A DNA stretch of 64,000 nt, taken from NCBI GenBank assembly GCA_000507305.1, contig DF239655.1:32213-96212 (forward strand). Direction: 5' to 3'. Each line of letters begins with the position of its first letter. Position 1 is the first letter of the stretch. The notes beneath the pieces were generated by a model. That model saw only the letters and a program-made list of their open reading frames with translations. It made no database searches and had not been told where the DNA came from. The translations under genes and the position numbers were made by a program. The stretch comes from Breviolum minutum Mf 1.05b.01 (Eukaryota; Sar; Dinophyceae; Suessiales; Symbiodiniaceae). This document shows positions 22,288 to 33,325 of the stretch, one piece after another.

Positions 22288-22620
22288 GTGATGTCTTCAG
22301 CTTCTGCCGCGCGGGGCTCGTCGCAGTTCGCCCTCTGGAGACGTGCATCACGTGCATCTTCATCGTGGGAGGCCAGGCCTTGGAAGGCTGCTCAGCAGGC
22401 CGCCAGTCCAGCGCTCATGAATCATCCGACCAGTCCAGGACCTGTCAAGTGTATGGTACGAACCACAGGCAGCAGGCTGGCTGCAGGAAGACGAAGAGGG
22501 ACTTGCTGACCTCGAACTGCAGGAAATACTGCAGGAAGACGAAGAGGGACATCACAACAAGTCGTGGCTCAGGCGCAGCCGACATCACATGCCGTGGCTC
22601 TCTTTTTGGACCTGTGAAAA
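22288..22620 (+). other. GC-rich island with coding potential and an internal 22-bp direct repeat
   Basis: Base composition rises sharply here. All three + frames are open for long stretches: 188 codons in one (22188-22754), an Ala/Ser/Arg-rich 73-codon frame (22288-22509), and a third frame with an acidic repeat, LQEDEEG, occurring twice. The repeat unit CTGCAGGAAGACGAAGAG starts at 22481 and again at 22529, 48 bp apart, a multiple of three, so each frame keeps its repeat. I cannot choose the frame and recognise no domain. Confidence 0.25.
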
Positions 22621-23152
22621 ATCCCTGTTCCCGCATCGATGCATCAAGTTCAGCCCGGTTTCCGGATTTTTTTTCATTTTCAGTCGGCCTTAGGTTCTCA
22701 GGTTCCAAGTCGTTGATCTTAATGGTGTTTAAAGACCGAGGTTTGCCGCATTGACTGCGCCAACTCCGGAGGTCTTTTGGGGGAACTCGGATTGGTTTTG
22801 GAATTTTGGATGAGTTTAGGGTTGAGAAAATTACCAATCTTTTTTTTGGGGGGGAGATCAAAGAATGCTTTGGCAATTTGTTTTGGGACTTCCCTTACCT
22901 TTTAAAGGCTGCATTGTTTGAGTTGATAATATAATGATCCCTGTTTTATGGTAGAAACGGTTGCAATTTAGAAGATGGACAAAAAGGCTGTTCAATGGTT
23001 CGGTGGTTTCGAAACGATTGCTGAACACTCCCTTCCAAAACGGTAAAGTAGTATATAATTTCCGAGTCATCCAGACTGGGACTACTAAAATACCAATTGA
23101 CAGATTTTAATGGTCTACTGTATCCATGGTACAGTTTAGAGCCCACAGAATC

Positions 23153-23275
23153 CATGGGACGAACGGTATATTTACCTTCATTTACCATACAAATTCACCT
23201 TTCATGTAGGTAAATATACCATACCCTCCAGGGAACTATGGTATATGCAGGTAAATGTACCATACATGGATCCTA
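23153..23275. mobile_element. Hairpin element, family D with family A end inside
   Basis: Left arm ATCCATGGGACG; centre holds ACCTTTCATGTAGGTAAATA, then a TACCCTCCAGGGAACTA end of family A, then a second right arm (CCATACATGGATCC). Confidence 0.55.
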
Positions 23276-23583
23276 TTGGGAGGTGAGTGTGGTCCTTTTC
23301 TAATCAATTTTTTTGGGGGTAGATTTGCTCACCCAGCTCAAAAACTTGACTCCACTGACGTGGTCAATACCTTTCACCGCATCGTTTGTGATGTCCACTA
23401 GGGATCCTCCTCTACATTGTCCTGGTAGGGTTTTCTGGAGTTATATCCAGGTTGGGGAACATGTCGCAATTTAGCTTAGAAGAGTCCAATGTTGTTACCA
23501 CCCTGGAAAACTAACATGGCAATAAAGCATCACCATTTTCAAATGGTTTGTTTGCCATTGTCATGTTGGTTTTACGGGGTGTA

Positions 23584-23717
23584 TTATTTGTTTGTTTGTT
23601 TGTTTGTTTGTTTGTTTGTTTGTTTGTTTGGTTGTTTGTTCGTTCGTTCGTTCGTTCGTTCGTTCGTTCGTTCGTTCGTTCGTTCGTTTGTTGTCTCTGT
23701 TTGTTGTCTCTGTTTGA
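23584..23717 (+). repeat. Compound TTTG then TTCG microsatellite
   Basis: About ten TTTG units, one TTGG variant, then about thirteen TTCG units, followed by two TTGTCTCTGT units. It begins directly at the end of a family-A hairpin (23496-23583). Open frames here (FVCLFVCL and FVRSFVRS) are the repeat translated, not genes. Confidence 0.95.
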
Positions 23718-24221
23718 AAAATGTATATGGATGTCGTTAGTGAGCAAATGCACATTTAATCATGGCCATGTTCTTTACTGTACTAGTGAATCGAAATCAT
23801 ATACATGGGGCTTCGAAAGCTGCAAGGTGGGCGGGCCCCTACGAGCTTCAAGTCAGGGCCGGTAGGGTTAGTATAACTGCGTTTATAGGGGTTATAACCC
23901 CAGTTACCCATGTAAGGCTATCTATAGGGGTTATAAGTTATATGGTAACTCCATTTATAACTAGTACGGGCTCATCTTGTACCAATGATATGTTTGTTTT
24001 TGTTTTGTTCGTACCTTATCAAGTGTGTTTACCCAGCAACCGCATCCTCCCCAAAGAACACTTGGATTACAACGGGAGTATCATCCAATATAGTGGATGG
24101 TTCAGCAATCCCTCAGTAGTGACAGCTGAGACAAACGAAATCCATATTTAGAAAAAAAATCACATTCTCCAATTTATTTATATCAACTATAGGTGCTGTT
24201 TCCAGATTTGTTTTATTTGTT

Positions 24222-24359
24222 ATGTATGAAATCCCCGTAATATTCCGGGATATTCTCCACAGCAATGGGTGTTTCGTTTGTGTTCGAAAGGAAGCCGTTC
24301 GTTTGGTGGAACTCTGTGGTGAGAAGCCACTAACTGGAGTTGCCAGCGGGGGCACCTGA
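24222..24359 (+). CDS. Small ORF or exon, 45 codons, unknown
   Basis: An ATG frame with balanced composition (VCVRKEAVRLVELCGEKPL) that stays open upstream to a pyrimidine-rich GTTTCCAG at 24203, so it may be an internal exon. The minus strand is open across the same DNA. No domain is recognised. Confidence 0.2.
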   Translation: MYEIPVIFRDILHSNGCFVCVRKEAVRLVELCGEKPLTGVASGGT

Positions 24360-24730
24360 ATGCATATCGTGCAAGGTGTGCCCAAGAAACCAGTTTTAAG
24401 GATGGTGAAATAACTTAACTCCTGGGGGTTGCATATACCTAGAGCCCCAATGACCTTTATTTTTGTTGAAGGTCGACCCCCTCAAAACAAGGCCGGACTT
24501 CCAAGCAAAACAAGGGTCATTTGGGTTCTAGGTATAACTTAAGTCAAACCCACGCACCGCCATATTAAAGGGGCCCATAACTCCATATAAAATTGATAGG
24601 AGCCCATCTTGTATAGATTGGCATTATGCCACCAGGACACGGTGGTCCGACGGTGGTTTTGAATCGAAGTGATATGGGTCGCTACGAAGTAATTGCAGAT
24701 ACCAAAAAACACAGGAAATGTACAAAAAAA

Positions 24731-24841
24731 TACTCCCCTGAAAACTAACATGTCCTCTGAAAAATGATGGTTTGAAGACTAGCCCTTCCTTTTGAAATGG
24801 TTCCTTTTCAATTTGGACCTTCGTTCATTTTCGGCGGAGTA
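24731..24841. mobile_element. Hairpin element, family A, eroded
   Basis: TACTCCCCTGAAAACTAACA left end; right end TTTTCGGCGGAGTA. Confidence 0.6.
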
Positions 24842-25031
24842 CCTCACAAGTGTATTGCTCAACAGTTGAAGTCTTTGTGGTATATGATATGCACAATTCA
24901 AGTCCCACGGATTTTCTTGAGTGGAGTTTCATACTAATACAGCTGACTAAGAGTGGGATATCTGGTATTTGGCCCTGGCCCACTGAAAAGTTTCAATCTT
25001 TATATCTTTGGTCCCCTGAACCCTCCTGTAG

Positions 25032-25136
25032 GTGTTTCCAGTCTTGGATAGTCATTACTGTATGCAGCTATTCGTTTCGGTGATGAAGAGCAGTGACCAA
25101 AGACACCTCCAACAATATCATATCCAACCAAATTAG
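25032..25136 (+). CDS. Candidate terminal exon, unknown
   Basis: After a pyrimidine-rich run ending CCTGTAG|G, the frame is open for 34 codons (SHYCMQLFVSVMKSSDQRHL) to a TAG. A possible upstream exon (about 24868-24930) reads VEVFVVYDMHNSSPTDFLEW. The strand agrees with neighbouring candidates. The function is unknown. Confidence 0.2.
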   Translation: MFPVLDSHYCMQLFVSVMKSSDQRHLQQYHIQPN

Positions 25137-26669
25137 AGTGACAGTGCAACCTTCGTGGGGATCACTTTACAGGTCATACTACCTCACGCAATCAGATAGA
25201 TCTTCTATTTTATGCCTTAGTACTGTGTTGAGGTGCGTAGTTGCTTCCCACATGTCTGGGTGGTTTCAAAGATGTTTTATTTTTGGACTTTTTTTGCAAC
25301 TTGCGCGTATTGTTCAGATGGGGGGATGCAAAATTATCACAGCTGATTTACAACTTGGCGGTGGTTTCAAATATTTTTTAGTTTTCACCCCTACTTAGGG
25401 AAGATTCCCATTTTGACTAATATTTTTCAACTGGGTTGAAACCACCAACCAGACCATTATTGATACCGAGGTTTCATAACAAATCTAATGAAACCTCCCA
25501 ATGAATGATGCTCTCGTCTCGTGGTTCCGATCTTGGCCCATAATCTCGTTCTCGTGATCCTCAAATTTATGGTTCCCTAAAAAAGTGGTTGAAGTTTCCT
25601 TTGGACCACCGGGGGGGGATGTTGTAGGGGCTCACATCATCTTGGATTTGTTTTTTTGGGGTGATATTTTTACCGTTTTGCCATGGTACATCACCATTTT
25701 TCACCACCATTTGGGGAATATGTTTGGAACTTTTTTCAACCAGCTTAAAAAGAATCTAAGTCATCAAACCCAACAAGTCAAAACAAAATTGTGAAGTAAA
25801 ACTGGGGGGCGTTGCAAATATAAACGTTGTACAATATGTATATATATGTATATATATATATACGCCTGGAACCCAAATGACCCTTGTTTTGGTTGGAAAA
25901 GACCTTGTTTTGGAGGGTTGGCCTTCAAAAATAGAGGTCAATGCATATATACATACCCCTGGGCTTTGCCGAATGGGGCCATTGACCATGACCAGCATAT
26001 TTGTGAAGCCAACTTCAAAACCAAGCCTTCGTTCTTTAGTGCGGATTCGGGCTGACAGGGACGCGGGTTTGTCCCGGAACAACCCTTGGTACGTAGGAAG
26101 ATTTGTAGAAATGGCACCCTTAAGCCATTGTTCAGTTGCGAAGCGAGGAATGTAGTCCGTTGGTAGAGTAAACATACTGTATCAGTACAAGTTCCCAGAC
26201 ACCCCATATAACTATGGTATATCTGCCTACATTTGCTGTAAACAAGAAGCCACATACAGGTATGTAGATGATATACCGATATACCGTGATATACTGTGAT
26301 ATACCTTACATGGATGATATGCACATTCTACACATTTACGGATAAGGTGCGTTATGTTGTAAGTAGCAGATTGTTCGGATTACGAATTTGTTTTTAGAAG
26401 CTCGTAAATTTGAAGTCACCCTATTGAAGATCCAAATATCCTACGATGTTTGAAGATCCAATTCTCATTTCCTGGTTTTGAGCAGGGTCATTTCGAATTC
26501 AAGTAACAGTCCCTTCCATAGGGAGATGTCTCATTTCCAACATTGAAACGTTCAACTTGTATATCCCAGACACTCACTGATGGTGTGTTTACCGACATTT
26601 TACCCTCTTAACTGTCTTAAACTACCCCAAATCTAGGTAAAGTGACTGTACCTGATTTGACTTCTTCAG
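25137..26669. other. Hairpins, AT microsatellite and weak open frames
   Basis: Holds a complete B-family hairpin (25358-25452), an interspersed repeat (25676-25757), a TATATG tract (25834-25862) and an eroded 'ATGTATGG' hairpin (about 26204-26315). A 56-codon ATG frame at 25988-26155 (+) is possible but overlaps longer minus-strand frames. Confidence 0.25.
25358..25452. mobile_element. Hairpin element, family B
   Basis: GGCGGTGGTTTCAAATATT left; GGTTGAAACCACCAACCAG right. Confidence 0.75.
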
Positions 26670-27408
26670 GCACATCCTTGGAAGCTCCCCAAGAGGACCA
26701 GGCGTGAAACAGCAGGGTTGCAACATTGAGAGTCATGCGAGCGGATTTCTTGTTGCAAGTTTTCAGTATACTGTACATCAATTTGTATCAAGGTTTTTAG
26801 ACATGTACTTTGAAATTTCAAGCTCGTATTTTTTTGCGAAGATGTTCTGAATACATGATTTGTATTGATTTGTTTTACTGTACGAATTTGTGTACTTTTT
26901 GAAAAACATTGGAAGAAAACACGTTTTTTTTTGGCCTTTCCAAGCACAACAAAGAACTTGGCTTCCACTCAGTGCAGCTGGTTCAATCAGGAGCCCGTTG
27001 AGCCTGTTGACGGAGAGTCCGGGTTGCCTGTGGGCGCAGGTGAAGAGTAGTGAAAGATGGGCATCCGCCAGACCAGTAAACTCACATAGCTGGCTGCAAA
27101 AATCACTATATTTTTTTGAAGTGGAAATACATCTTGAAATGTTTGCTTTTCCTGTTGTCATGTTAGTTTTGGGGGGAAGGACATATATTTGCCTATACTT
27201 AGTTGACCAATTTGTGATCAATATAAATACACATCATACATTTCATGTTGTTGTGGCTTTGGAGGAAAGATGCCGGTATGTGTTACATGTATTTTTTGTT
27301 TGGGTACTTTCCCAGAAACTCCAGAATGAACAGATGATGATGAAAAAACCGCTCAGTGATACCCTTGGTAGATCCGGTATGGATGAGGCCACCTCGGGGA
27401 CCACTTAG
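26670..27408 (+). CDS. Candidate 3' end of a gene, three to four exons
   Basis: Exon 26670-26765 follows TTCTTCAG|G, encodes GPGVKQQGCNIESHASGFL and ends at TTTCA|GTATAC. Exon 26978-27039 follows CAGTGCAG, completes the split codon and encodes NQEPVEPVDGESGLPVGA up to GCAG|GTGAAG. A possible 11-nt microexon (GGAG|GAAAGATGCCG|GTATGT, near 27272) restores phase 0. The last exon, 27316-27408, after a strong CTTTCCCAG, encodes KLQNEQMMMKKPLSDTLG and ends with TAG. Phases agree across all four, which chance alone makes less likely. An eroded hairpin lies in the third intron. I recognise no domain; the C-terminus is short, charged and probably unstructured. Confidence 0.3.
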
Positions 27409-27682
27409 TAAACTTGAAACATGCGACCATCCTTCAGAAGGAAGTGGTTGGCAAAATTTTAGATGATTTGACTGAACTGCACACCCCGGAGTAATACAGG
27501 ATTAAGCATTTGGGATGAATGTTTTTTAGATTTTCAACATTTATACCGCAGCCTGGAAGCTTAATTAAAGTTTCCACTTTGCTGGAAGGTTTGGTTTAGT
27601 TGGATGATTTTGCAGCCTTTAAAATGAACAATCATGTTCTCACAATAAACACCTTTTAAAAACCCATTCTTTCCATATATTA

Positions 27683-27765
27683 GGGATGGTCATCAACCCA
27701 ATGGTAGGGGCTTATATACCTACTACTGTATAAGGATTCCTACTAAAGGTGGGATGACCATCCCC
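27683..27765. mobile_element. Short hairpin ('TGGTCATCAACCC')
   Basis: GGGATGGTCATCAACCCAAT left; GGTGGGATGACCATCCCC right. Confidence 0.7.
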
Positions 27766-29930
27766 AACATAGGAAGTTTAGACTCTGGCACACATGTTGA
27801 ATTACGCCATGTAAGTACACAATTTCGATTCGGATCTTTTCTTGGACATCCACCCCAACCACCCCTATTGGTCCAACCTTCCATGTAGATGCGTTTCCAA
27901 CACGTGAGCAATGAAAAAATACTGGTTGTTTAGGGTACATATAGGGGATGAAATACTCCGCAGTTGGGGATTATTTCATAAACCATGAAATAAGGATCCC
28001 GTCATCAAAGAGCTAGGCAAGGGAAGTATGACTACCTGGTGATGCCATTGTGTCATTTGTCAACAAATTTTGTTTGTTTCGGTGCCTCAGGGATCCCCAT
28101 CCGCTCCCAAGGCCTGTGCCAGAAGGACCTAAGAAGTTGACGGAGGTGATTTCGATTCGATTCGGGTAATTGATGCGGATAAATTTTGGGTCCCTGGAAT
28201 TGAGGGTCCCTGGATTTTCCCTTGATTTAAGACCACTCTCAAACTTGGATTTGTGTTTGGGTGATTTGTTTACAGATTGTACCACGGTAAAGCACCATTG
28301 TTCACCATCATTTGGGAGAATATTTTTGGAAAACTTCTCCAAGCATCCTTCACAAGCAAATCCAAGCAACAGCTCAGCGCAAAGAAGGTAGTTACCTCAC
28401 TTCATCCCATATGCTGGTGAAAAGTAAGGGATGTGTTCCCAAATGCAACAATTCATGTTAGGCGTGTTAGTTCCATTTGTCCAGAATTGATATTTTCCAA
28501 ACCATCATATTTTGGGGTATCAATTATGTCAGTCTTCGGGACTTAGAAGAGAGAAAATATAACTTCACCCTAGTTGTGGGGTTTAACCAAGAAAAATCAT
28601 CAAAAGTTTGATGGACAATCCCAGAAACTAATAGCCAAAGCCTGTGAGACATGATGCTTCAAGGCAATTTTTTTCTCTTTGGGGATTGTCAGAGACCAGT
28701 TGGTATCCGCTCCTGATTCATGCAGAAATGATGCGTGCCTGCAAAACCCGTTGGCGTCCTGATTTTTTTGTTGGAGGCAATTGTCATGAATGATTTTTTG
28801 GAAAAAAACACTGCTTAGAACCATTTTCTAGATATCAAGCTTAGTGGAAATGTTAGGGGTGTATCAATTAAGGGAAGGATGCTTCAAACATTTCTCCGGA
28901 GCCATCGACTTTCACATCCAACAAAGCACATGAATTGAATGTTTTTGTGATTTTTTGTAAACCCAAATAGCTCTGTAGGATTTTTGGCCATATGTAAAAG
29001 CTGGCATATAAACAAATTGTTCAATTGCATTTTCCTGTAGATTTACTCTGAAAACTAACATGACATTGGAAAATCACCATTTTCAAGAGGAGATACCCTA
29101 TGGTCGAAGTACATGGCTAACCGTCCCGAAAAAGGTAGGTGGAAGTACATGGCGTTTAAAAAAAAACAATACACGGTGATCCTGTGCCATTTGTACGGGG
29201 CTGCCCTGGTGTAGGGTCTTCAAATGATGGGATTTTCGCAGCCATTCATTGGTCCGTTTTTTGGGGAGGAAAAAATGATGGGCTTTTGCCCCTTGAATCG
29301 TCAAGGTGACTGACCTCAATCACCTCATCATAAGACTTTAATCACTCACTTCTTTTTTTGAATACACAATTAGGGATTGATTACAACAAGAACTACCAAA
29401 AAAACGGACAACCAAGCTTACAATTTGTATAAAATAGATGATTATTCTCTTAAGGATTATGAGTTATAGTCGTTATAAACACATGGTTGTGGATTCAAAA
29501 TCACATTTCTTGCCTTTTTTTTCTGCGTTTCAATGACTTTTTGACAAAAAACAGGTGGATCGCTTGGCACAGCTGGTCTTTGAGATCGACTTTGACACCT
29601 CTTGTGTCCCCCGAGGCGGTTCTGACACCATAAATTCACCGGACCTGGGATGACATGGGATTTTTTTTGTGGACGTTCAACACGTGGGGTGTATCGATGT
29701 AAATCTATGGGGAAGCTACAACCTTCATTTTTTGGGGGTAGTAACACCCTCATGTTTAGGGGTAATAACCCATATTAGGCCCATACTCTTAGGGCCAAAA
29801 CCATCATTTTTCAAGGTTTTGGGGGTCCAAAGGATGATACATACACCACTCAAAGGAAAGGCCGATTGCCTCTCAGGGGGCGAGTTGTGAGCTTGTCGGG
29901 GGAGTATATGAATAATCCATCAGATGGAAA

Positions 29931-30070
29931 GGGGCCCACCCCCCTTATGCCACCTTCCCCAAGGAAATAGCCGGCCTTATGAAGGAATTGTTAAAAGAGA
30001 ATGGTGTTTTTTTTCGCCTCAGAAAAGAGGCCTGATTTTCTGGAAGGTGGCGTTGGGGGGGTGGGCCCCT
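29931..30070. mobile_element. Hairpin element ending GGGGCCCACC ('AATAGCCGGC' type)
   Basis: GGGGCCCACCCCCC left, GGGGGGGTGGGCCCCT right; AAATAGCCGGCCTTATGAAG inside, shared with 43090, 46540 and 52550. Confidence 0.7.
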
Positions 30071-30089
30071 TAGATTTCCATGATTTCTT

Positions 30090-30197
30090 TGATGGTTCAG
30101 AAATCCAAACAACCACCTGGGATGTATAAAATCCTGTAAATACTGTGATATTTACCATATCAACTGGTAAACGCCGGATTTTTTTCCATCAACCGTA
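30090..30197. mobile_element. Hairpin element, family C (TTGATGGTTCAG ... CCATCAA)
   Basis: TGATGGTTCAGAAATCC left; CCATCAACCGTA right; core with AACCACCTGGGATGTATAAA and AACTGGTAAACGCCGG. Confidence 0.65.
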
Positions 30198-30302
30198 TTT
30201 AGTCGGTTAAACTGCATGTTTTACTATTTACAATGGTTGCGTTCGTAAGTCTGCTACCTTCAAATGGATATGTTGCTTGATGTATTCAGAAGCAACCGAA
30301 TC

Positions 30303-30427
30303 TACCCTCCGGGAAACTAACATACACCCCCGAAGTTTAACATAGCCCCTAAAAAATGGTGGTTGGAAGCCTGCTTTCCTATTGGGATGGTGACTTTTCA
30401 AGGGCTATGTTAAACTTGCGGAGGGTA
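30303..30427. mobile_element. Two hairpin variants nested in one copy (family A)
   Basis: The left side carries TACCCTCCGGGAAACTAACA directly followed by ACACCCCCGAAGTTTAACA, the left end of the ACACCCC variant, while the right side has only one end (AAACTTGCGGAGGGTA). This indicates insertion or end-exchange between the variants. Confidence 0.65.
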
Positions 30428-30728
30428 TCCCTTTAAAGGTTGCTATAGACTTCTCTGAGAAGTTTTCAATGTAGGAAGCAAGACGGGCATCAATTGGATC
30501 TACCCTCCACCCGACACCCGCAGTGCCCGCAAATGGAAGGAATATTTCCAATAATGGAATGCCAAAACGACGATGAAGAAGAAGACAAAAGGAGACAATG
30601 ATGCAGTCTAGTAAAGTAGCATGGCACTTGAAACATGCACCAGTTGAAAATAATGTGTGTGTGTATATATACATATAGAAATACACTGTTGAAAATGGTA
30701 GGCTGGAATACTTTACCTTTTAGGGTGA

Positions 30729-30851
30729 AACTGTTGATGGTTTTTCGAAATCCGGCGTGAACCAGTTGAGGTTGGTAGTTTAATCCCATTATTTACAAGG
30801 TTTCAGAAGTATCTCAGTTGGTTGTTTGGGATTTCTGAACGATCAACAGTA
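30729..30851. mobile_element. Hairpin element, family C, reverse orientation
   Basis: ACTGTTGATGG left; GATCAACAGTA right; core contains AACCAGTTGAGG and TTGGTTGTTTGGG. Confidence 0.65.
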
Positions 30852-30966
30852 GCACCTGAAAATTGATGGCACAGGAAGATGGTTCGCCTTTCCTTTTGGG
30901 GTTTTGTACTTCTTTTCAGGTGCAAACTTGCTATTAGTTTGGGTCCCATTTCTGAACGAATCAACC

Positions 30967-31056
30967 CCATACCATCCATGTATGGTGTATTCACCTACAT
31001 TAACCATAAAAATCAACCAAATGTAGGTAAATATACCATACATGGATTCGTATGGG
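30967..31056. mobile_element. Hairpin element, family D (CCATGTATGG ... CCATACATGG)
   Basis: CATACCATCCATGTATGG left; AATATACCATACATGG right; inner ACCTACATT and AATGTAGGTA. Confidence 0.8.
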
Positions 31057-32301
31057 AACAGAATCTCTCCTCCTTACACAGCTGCTGTGCTCGTGCCAAA
31101 ACACACTTGTCAGGTGCCTTTTGCATCGATGCTGATCATGCTATCGTCGCTTCTAAAGACTTCAAAGGCGGGAAACTCGTTCGGTTGGGGAGTCAGACAA
31201 CATGACGTGGGAATAGGGATATGTTTTTTTTTGGGCGGAAGGTTGGGATTGTGGAAGTTTTTTTGTTGTTAAGTCAGATGATACTTCACTGGTTAAATGA
31301 TATGTCTATGAATTAGTGAAGTCAAAGGTGTGGTTTGGAGGGTTCAAGTTTCTTAAAATTAGCAGAATATGGCGCCTAAATTATGCGTTTCAAATTTGTG
31401 GCCAAGTTTTTTTATCTGCAAAAAAAAACGCCTTTGGATGGGTGGTTCAGTGTTTTGGAATATCCTCGAATTTCTAGGACCTAAATTGCCGACAACTGGA
31501 TGTGTCAGGCTCTCCCCCTTCTTCCCTCGTAAAATCCCAACAAGACTTCTAGCACCCTCAATGGGTGGCGTTTCTACCCTTAAAAAAATCCCTCATGGCA
31601 CGTTTTTCCCATGCATTTGGCGGTTTTTGGAGGGTCCAGGTTTGAATCTATCGGTTGATTTTTGAGGAGAAATCCAAAAAATCCAGCATTCCAAGCACCA
31701 TTTTTTGTTTTTTAAGATCCAGTAGTGACTGAAGTAGTTGGAAGTATATCTTCAAGTCCCCCCCATGAGGTGCTAGGCAAAGTGAACTTCAGAAGACCCT
31801 AAAAAAATGCACCTGGGCAAATTATCACGACCCTTAAATGGAAAGTAGTGTTTCAAACATGTTCAGGTGGGTTTTTTCAATGGTTTTGGTGTATTGTACT
31901 GAGGGCCAGTCCTTTCAAAACTTGAATGAAACCCATTTGACGCCCCGAAACTAACATAGCCCCCCAGAATTAACCTACCCCCCTGATGTTTGGCATATTT
32001 GAGTCGATGATTTTCCGAACTTCTACAGGTGGGAATATGTGAATTCCCATAGTTTCTGGGGGGATGAGCCTATTTTCATAGGCTTCGTAACTGCAGATTT
32101 CGGCCTCCAAAAAGTTTCCGCCAGGCTTGGGCTCTGCAGATGCCATGGCGCTCACCAGCTACGTGCACTTCCGTGCACCTGTCAGTGGGGCAAACTCAAA
32201 GCCATTTCCGCCGATATTGTCGAGGTGGTGGTTAGTAACACCTCATTTCTGAGCCATAAAAAAGGTCATTTGGAAGGGGAGCAACCCGTTGTTACAGTAT
32301 C

Positions 32302-32405
32302 TAGGTGGTGGCAACTCAAATGTTTTTTAAATTTCCACACCTACCTGGGAAAATGATCCATTTTGACTAATATTTTTCAAATGGGTTGTTGAAACCACCA
32401 ACTAG
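32302..32405. mobile_element. Hairpin element, family B
   Basis: TAGGTGGTGGCAACTCAAAT left; TTGAAACCACCAACTAG right. Confidence 0.75.
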
Positions 32406-32472
32406 TTGTTATCGCTTCTTTGGGTTATAGCAGTTGGGGTTAGCAGTTGTCGCCTTGAGAGATTGAAGCAAC

Positions 32473-32691
32473 ATGGGCACCTTCAAGATTGCCATTTTTG
32501 ATGGAAAACGGACATCATCCTTTTCCAAACCATGATTTGTATGGTCTAGCTGTCAGTTTCCAGAATGTTGTAGTCGGGAAAACCGGAACAATGTTTTTTT
32601 GTTGACATCGCCGTCGACCATGTTCGGTGAATTTGTTGATTTTCACGCGCAAAAAAAAATCGTGACTTGGAACACAGATGGAGCTGTATAA
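32473..32691 (+). other. Coding-like frame of 73 codons interrupted by one TGA
   Basis: The ATG at 32473 opens MGTFKIAIFDGKRTSSFS. The frame meets TGA at 32533-32535 and then runs on in the same frame to TAA at 32689-32691, including STMFGEFVDFHAQKKIVTW. The interruption could hide an intron, a gained stop or chance. A minus-strand frame (32515-32775) is also open. Confidence 0.2.
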
Positions 32692-32973
32692 TCTTGGAGG
32701 CAGTGCTCGATTTTTTTCAATGATGGGGTAGCTGAGTAACAAAAAGAAGAAAAACATCGAGTAAGTTGGCCACACATTTTCACTGTCTAGGATTTTGATT
32801 GGCAGTTAGCTTATAAACAACATGTACAATTAGTCCACAAGTTTGGGGGGGTTCCATGAATGGAATCATTTTCATCTTCCAACCCCCTTTGAACTTTGAG
32901 ATGCAGATCGGGGTCACCCAAAGTTGACCGAAATCACCCAAAAATTGTAGCAAAAGTACCAAAATCCAAAAAA

Positions 32974-33080
32974 ATACACCCCCGAAGTTTAACAAAGCCC
33001 CTGAAAAATGGTCGTTGGAAGACTACTTTCCTATTGGGAAGGTAACTTTTCAGGGGCTATGTTAAACTTCGGGGGGGTAT
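32974..33080. mobile_element. Hairpin element, family A (ACACCCC variant), well preserved
   Basis: ATACACCCCCGAAGTTTAAC pairs with GTTAAACTTCGGGGGGGTAT, about 107 bp in total. Confidence 0.85.
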
Positions 33081-33218
33081 GTAATTTATCAAATATGCCA
33101 AATATGTCTTGAAATGGGGCTTGCAGTACTAAACCTACCTTGTTGCCCCCACCTTTGCAACCGAAAATCCAAAAAGTCCAATGTTAATCGATGCCTGGGA
33201 AACGAAAGGTCAAAGATG

Positions 33219-33325
33219 ATACACCCCTGAAATTTAACATGGAACCTAAGAATCACCCAACTGAAAAGGAAAATCATCTTCCAAAGCTCCATTTTCAGGT
33301 TCAATGTTAAATTTCAGGGGAGTAT
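33219..33325. mobile_element. Hairpin element, family A (ACACCCC variant)
   Basis: ATACACCCCTGAAATTTAAC pairs with GTTAAATTTCAGGGGAGTAT; 138 bp from the previous copy. Confidence 0.85.

Larger units (their letters stand above)
22621..24203. other. Repeats, microsatellite and a TTATAACC-rich element
   Basis: Holds a nested 'ATGTATGG' hairpin (about 23153-23275), a hairpin-plus-microsatellite block (23496-23717) and a hairpin-like element with TTATAACCCC repeats (about 23835-23985). A weak exon candidate at 24019-24148 ends in TAG. Otherwise nothing convincing. Confidence 0.25.
27409..32472. other. Hairpin-dense region with scattered exon candidates
   Basis: Several hairpin families recur here (listed separately). 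+ strand exon candidates with good acceptors are 28091-28165 (after GCCTCAG|G, with PRPVPEGPKKLTEVISIRF, donor GTAATT), 28693-28792 (after TTGTCAG, with LLIHAEMMRACKTRW), 29242-29305 (after TTTTCGCAG, with FGEEKMMGFCPLNRQ, donor GTGACT), 29555-29650 (after AACAG|G, with LVFEIDFDTSCVPRGGS), 30475-30573 (after AATGTAG|G) and 31082-31202 (after TTACACAG). They do not chain in phase, and none carries a recognisable domain. Confidence 0.25.

Noticed and set aside
23489..23865. Long open frames on both strands through FVCLFVCL, FVRSFVRS and TNERTNER
   Set aside because: These are translations of a tetranucleotide microsatellite.
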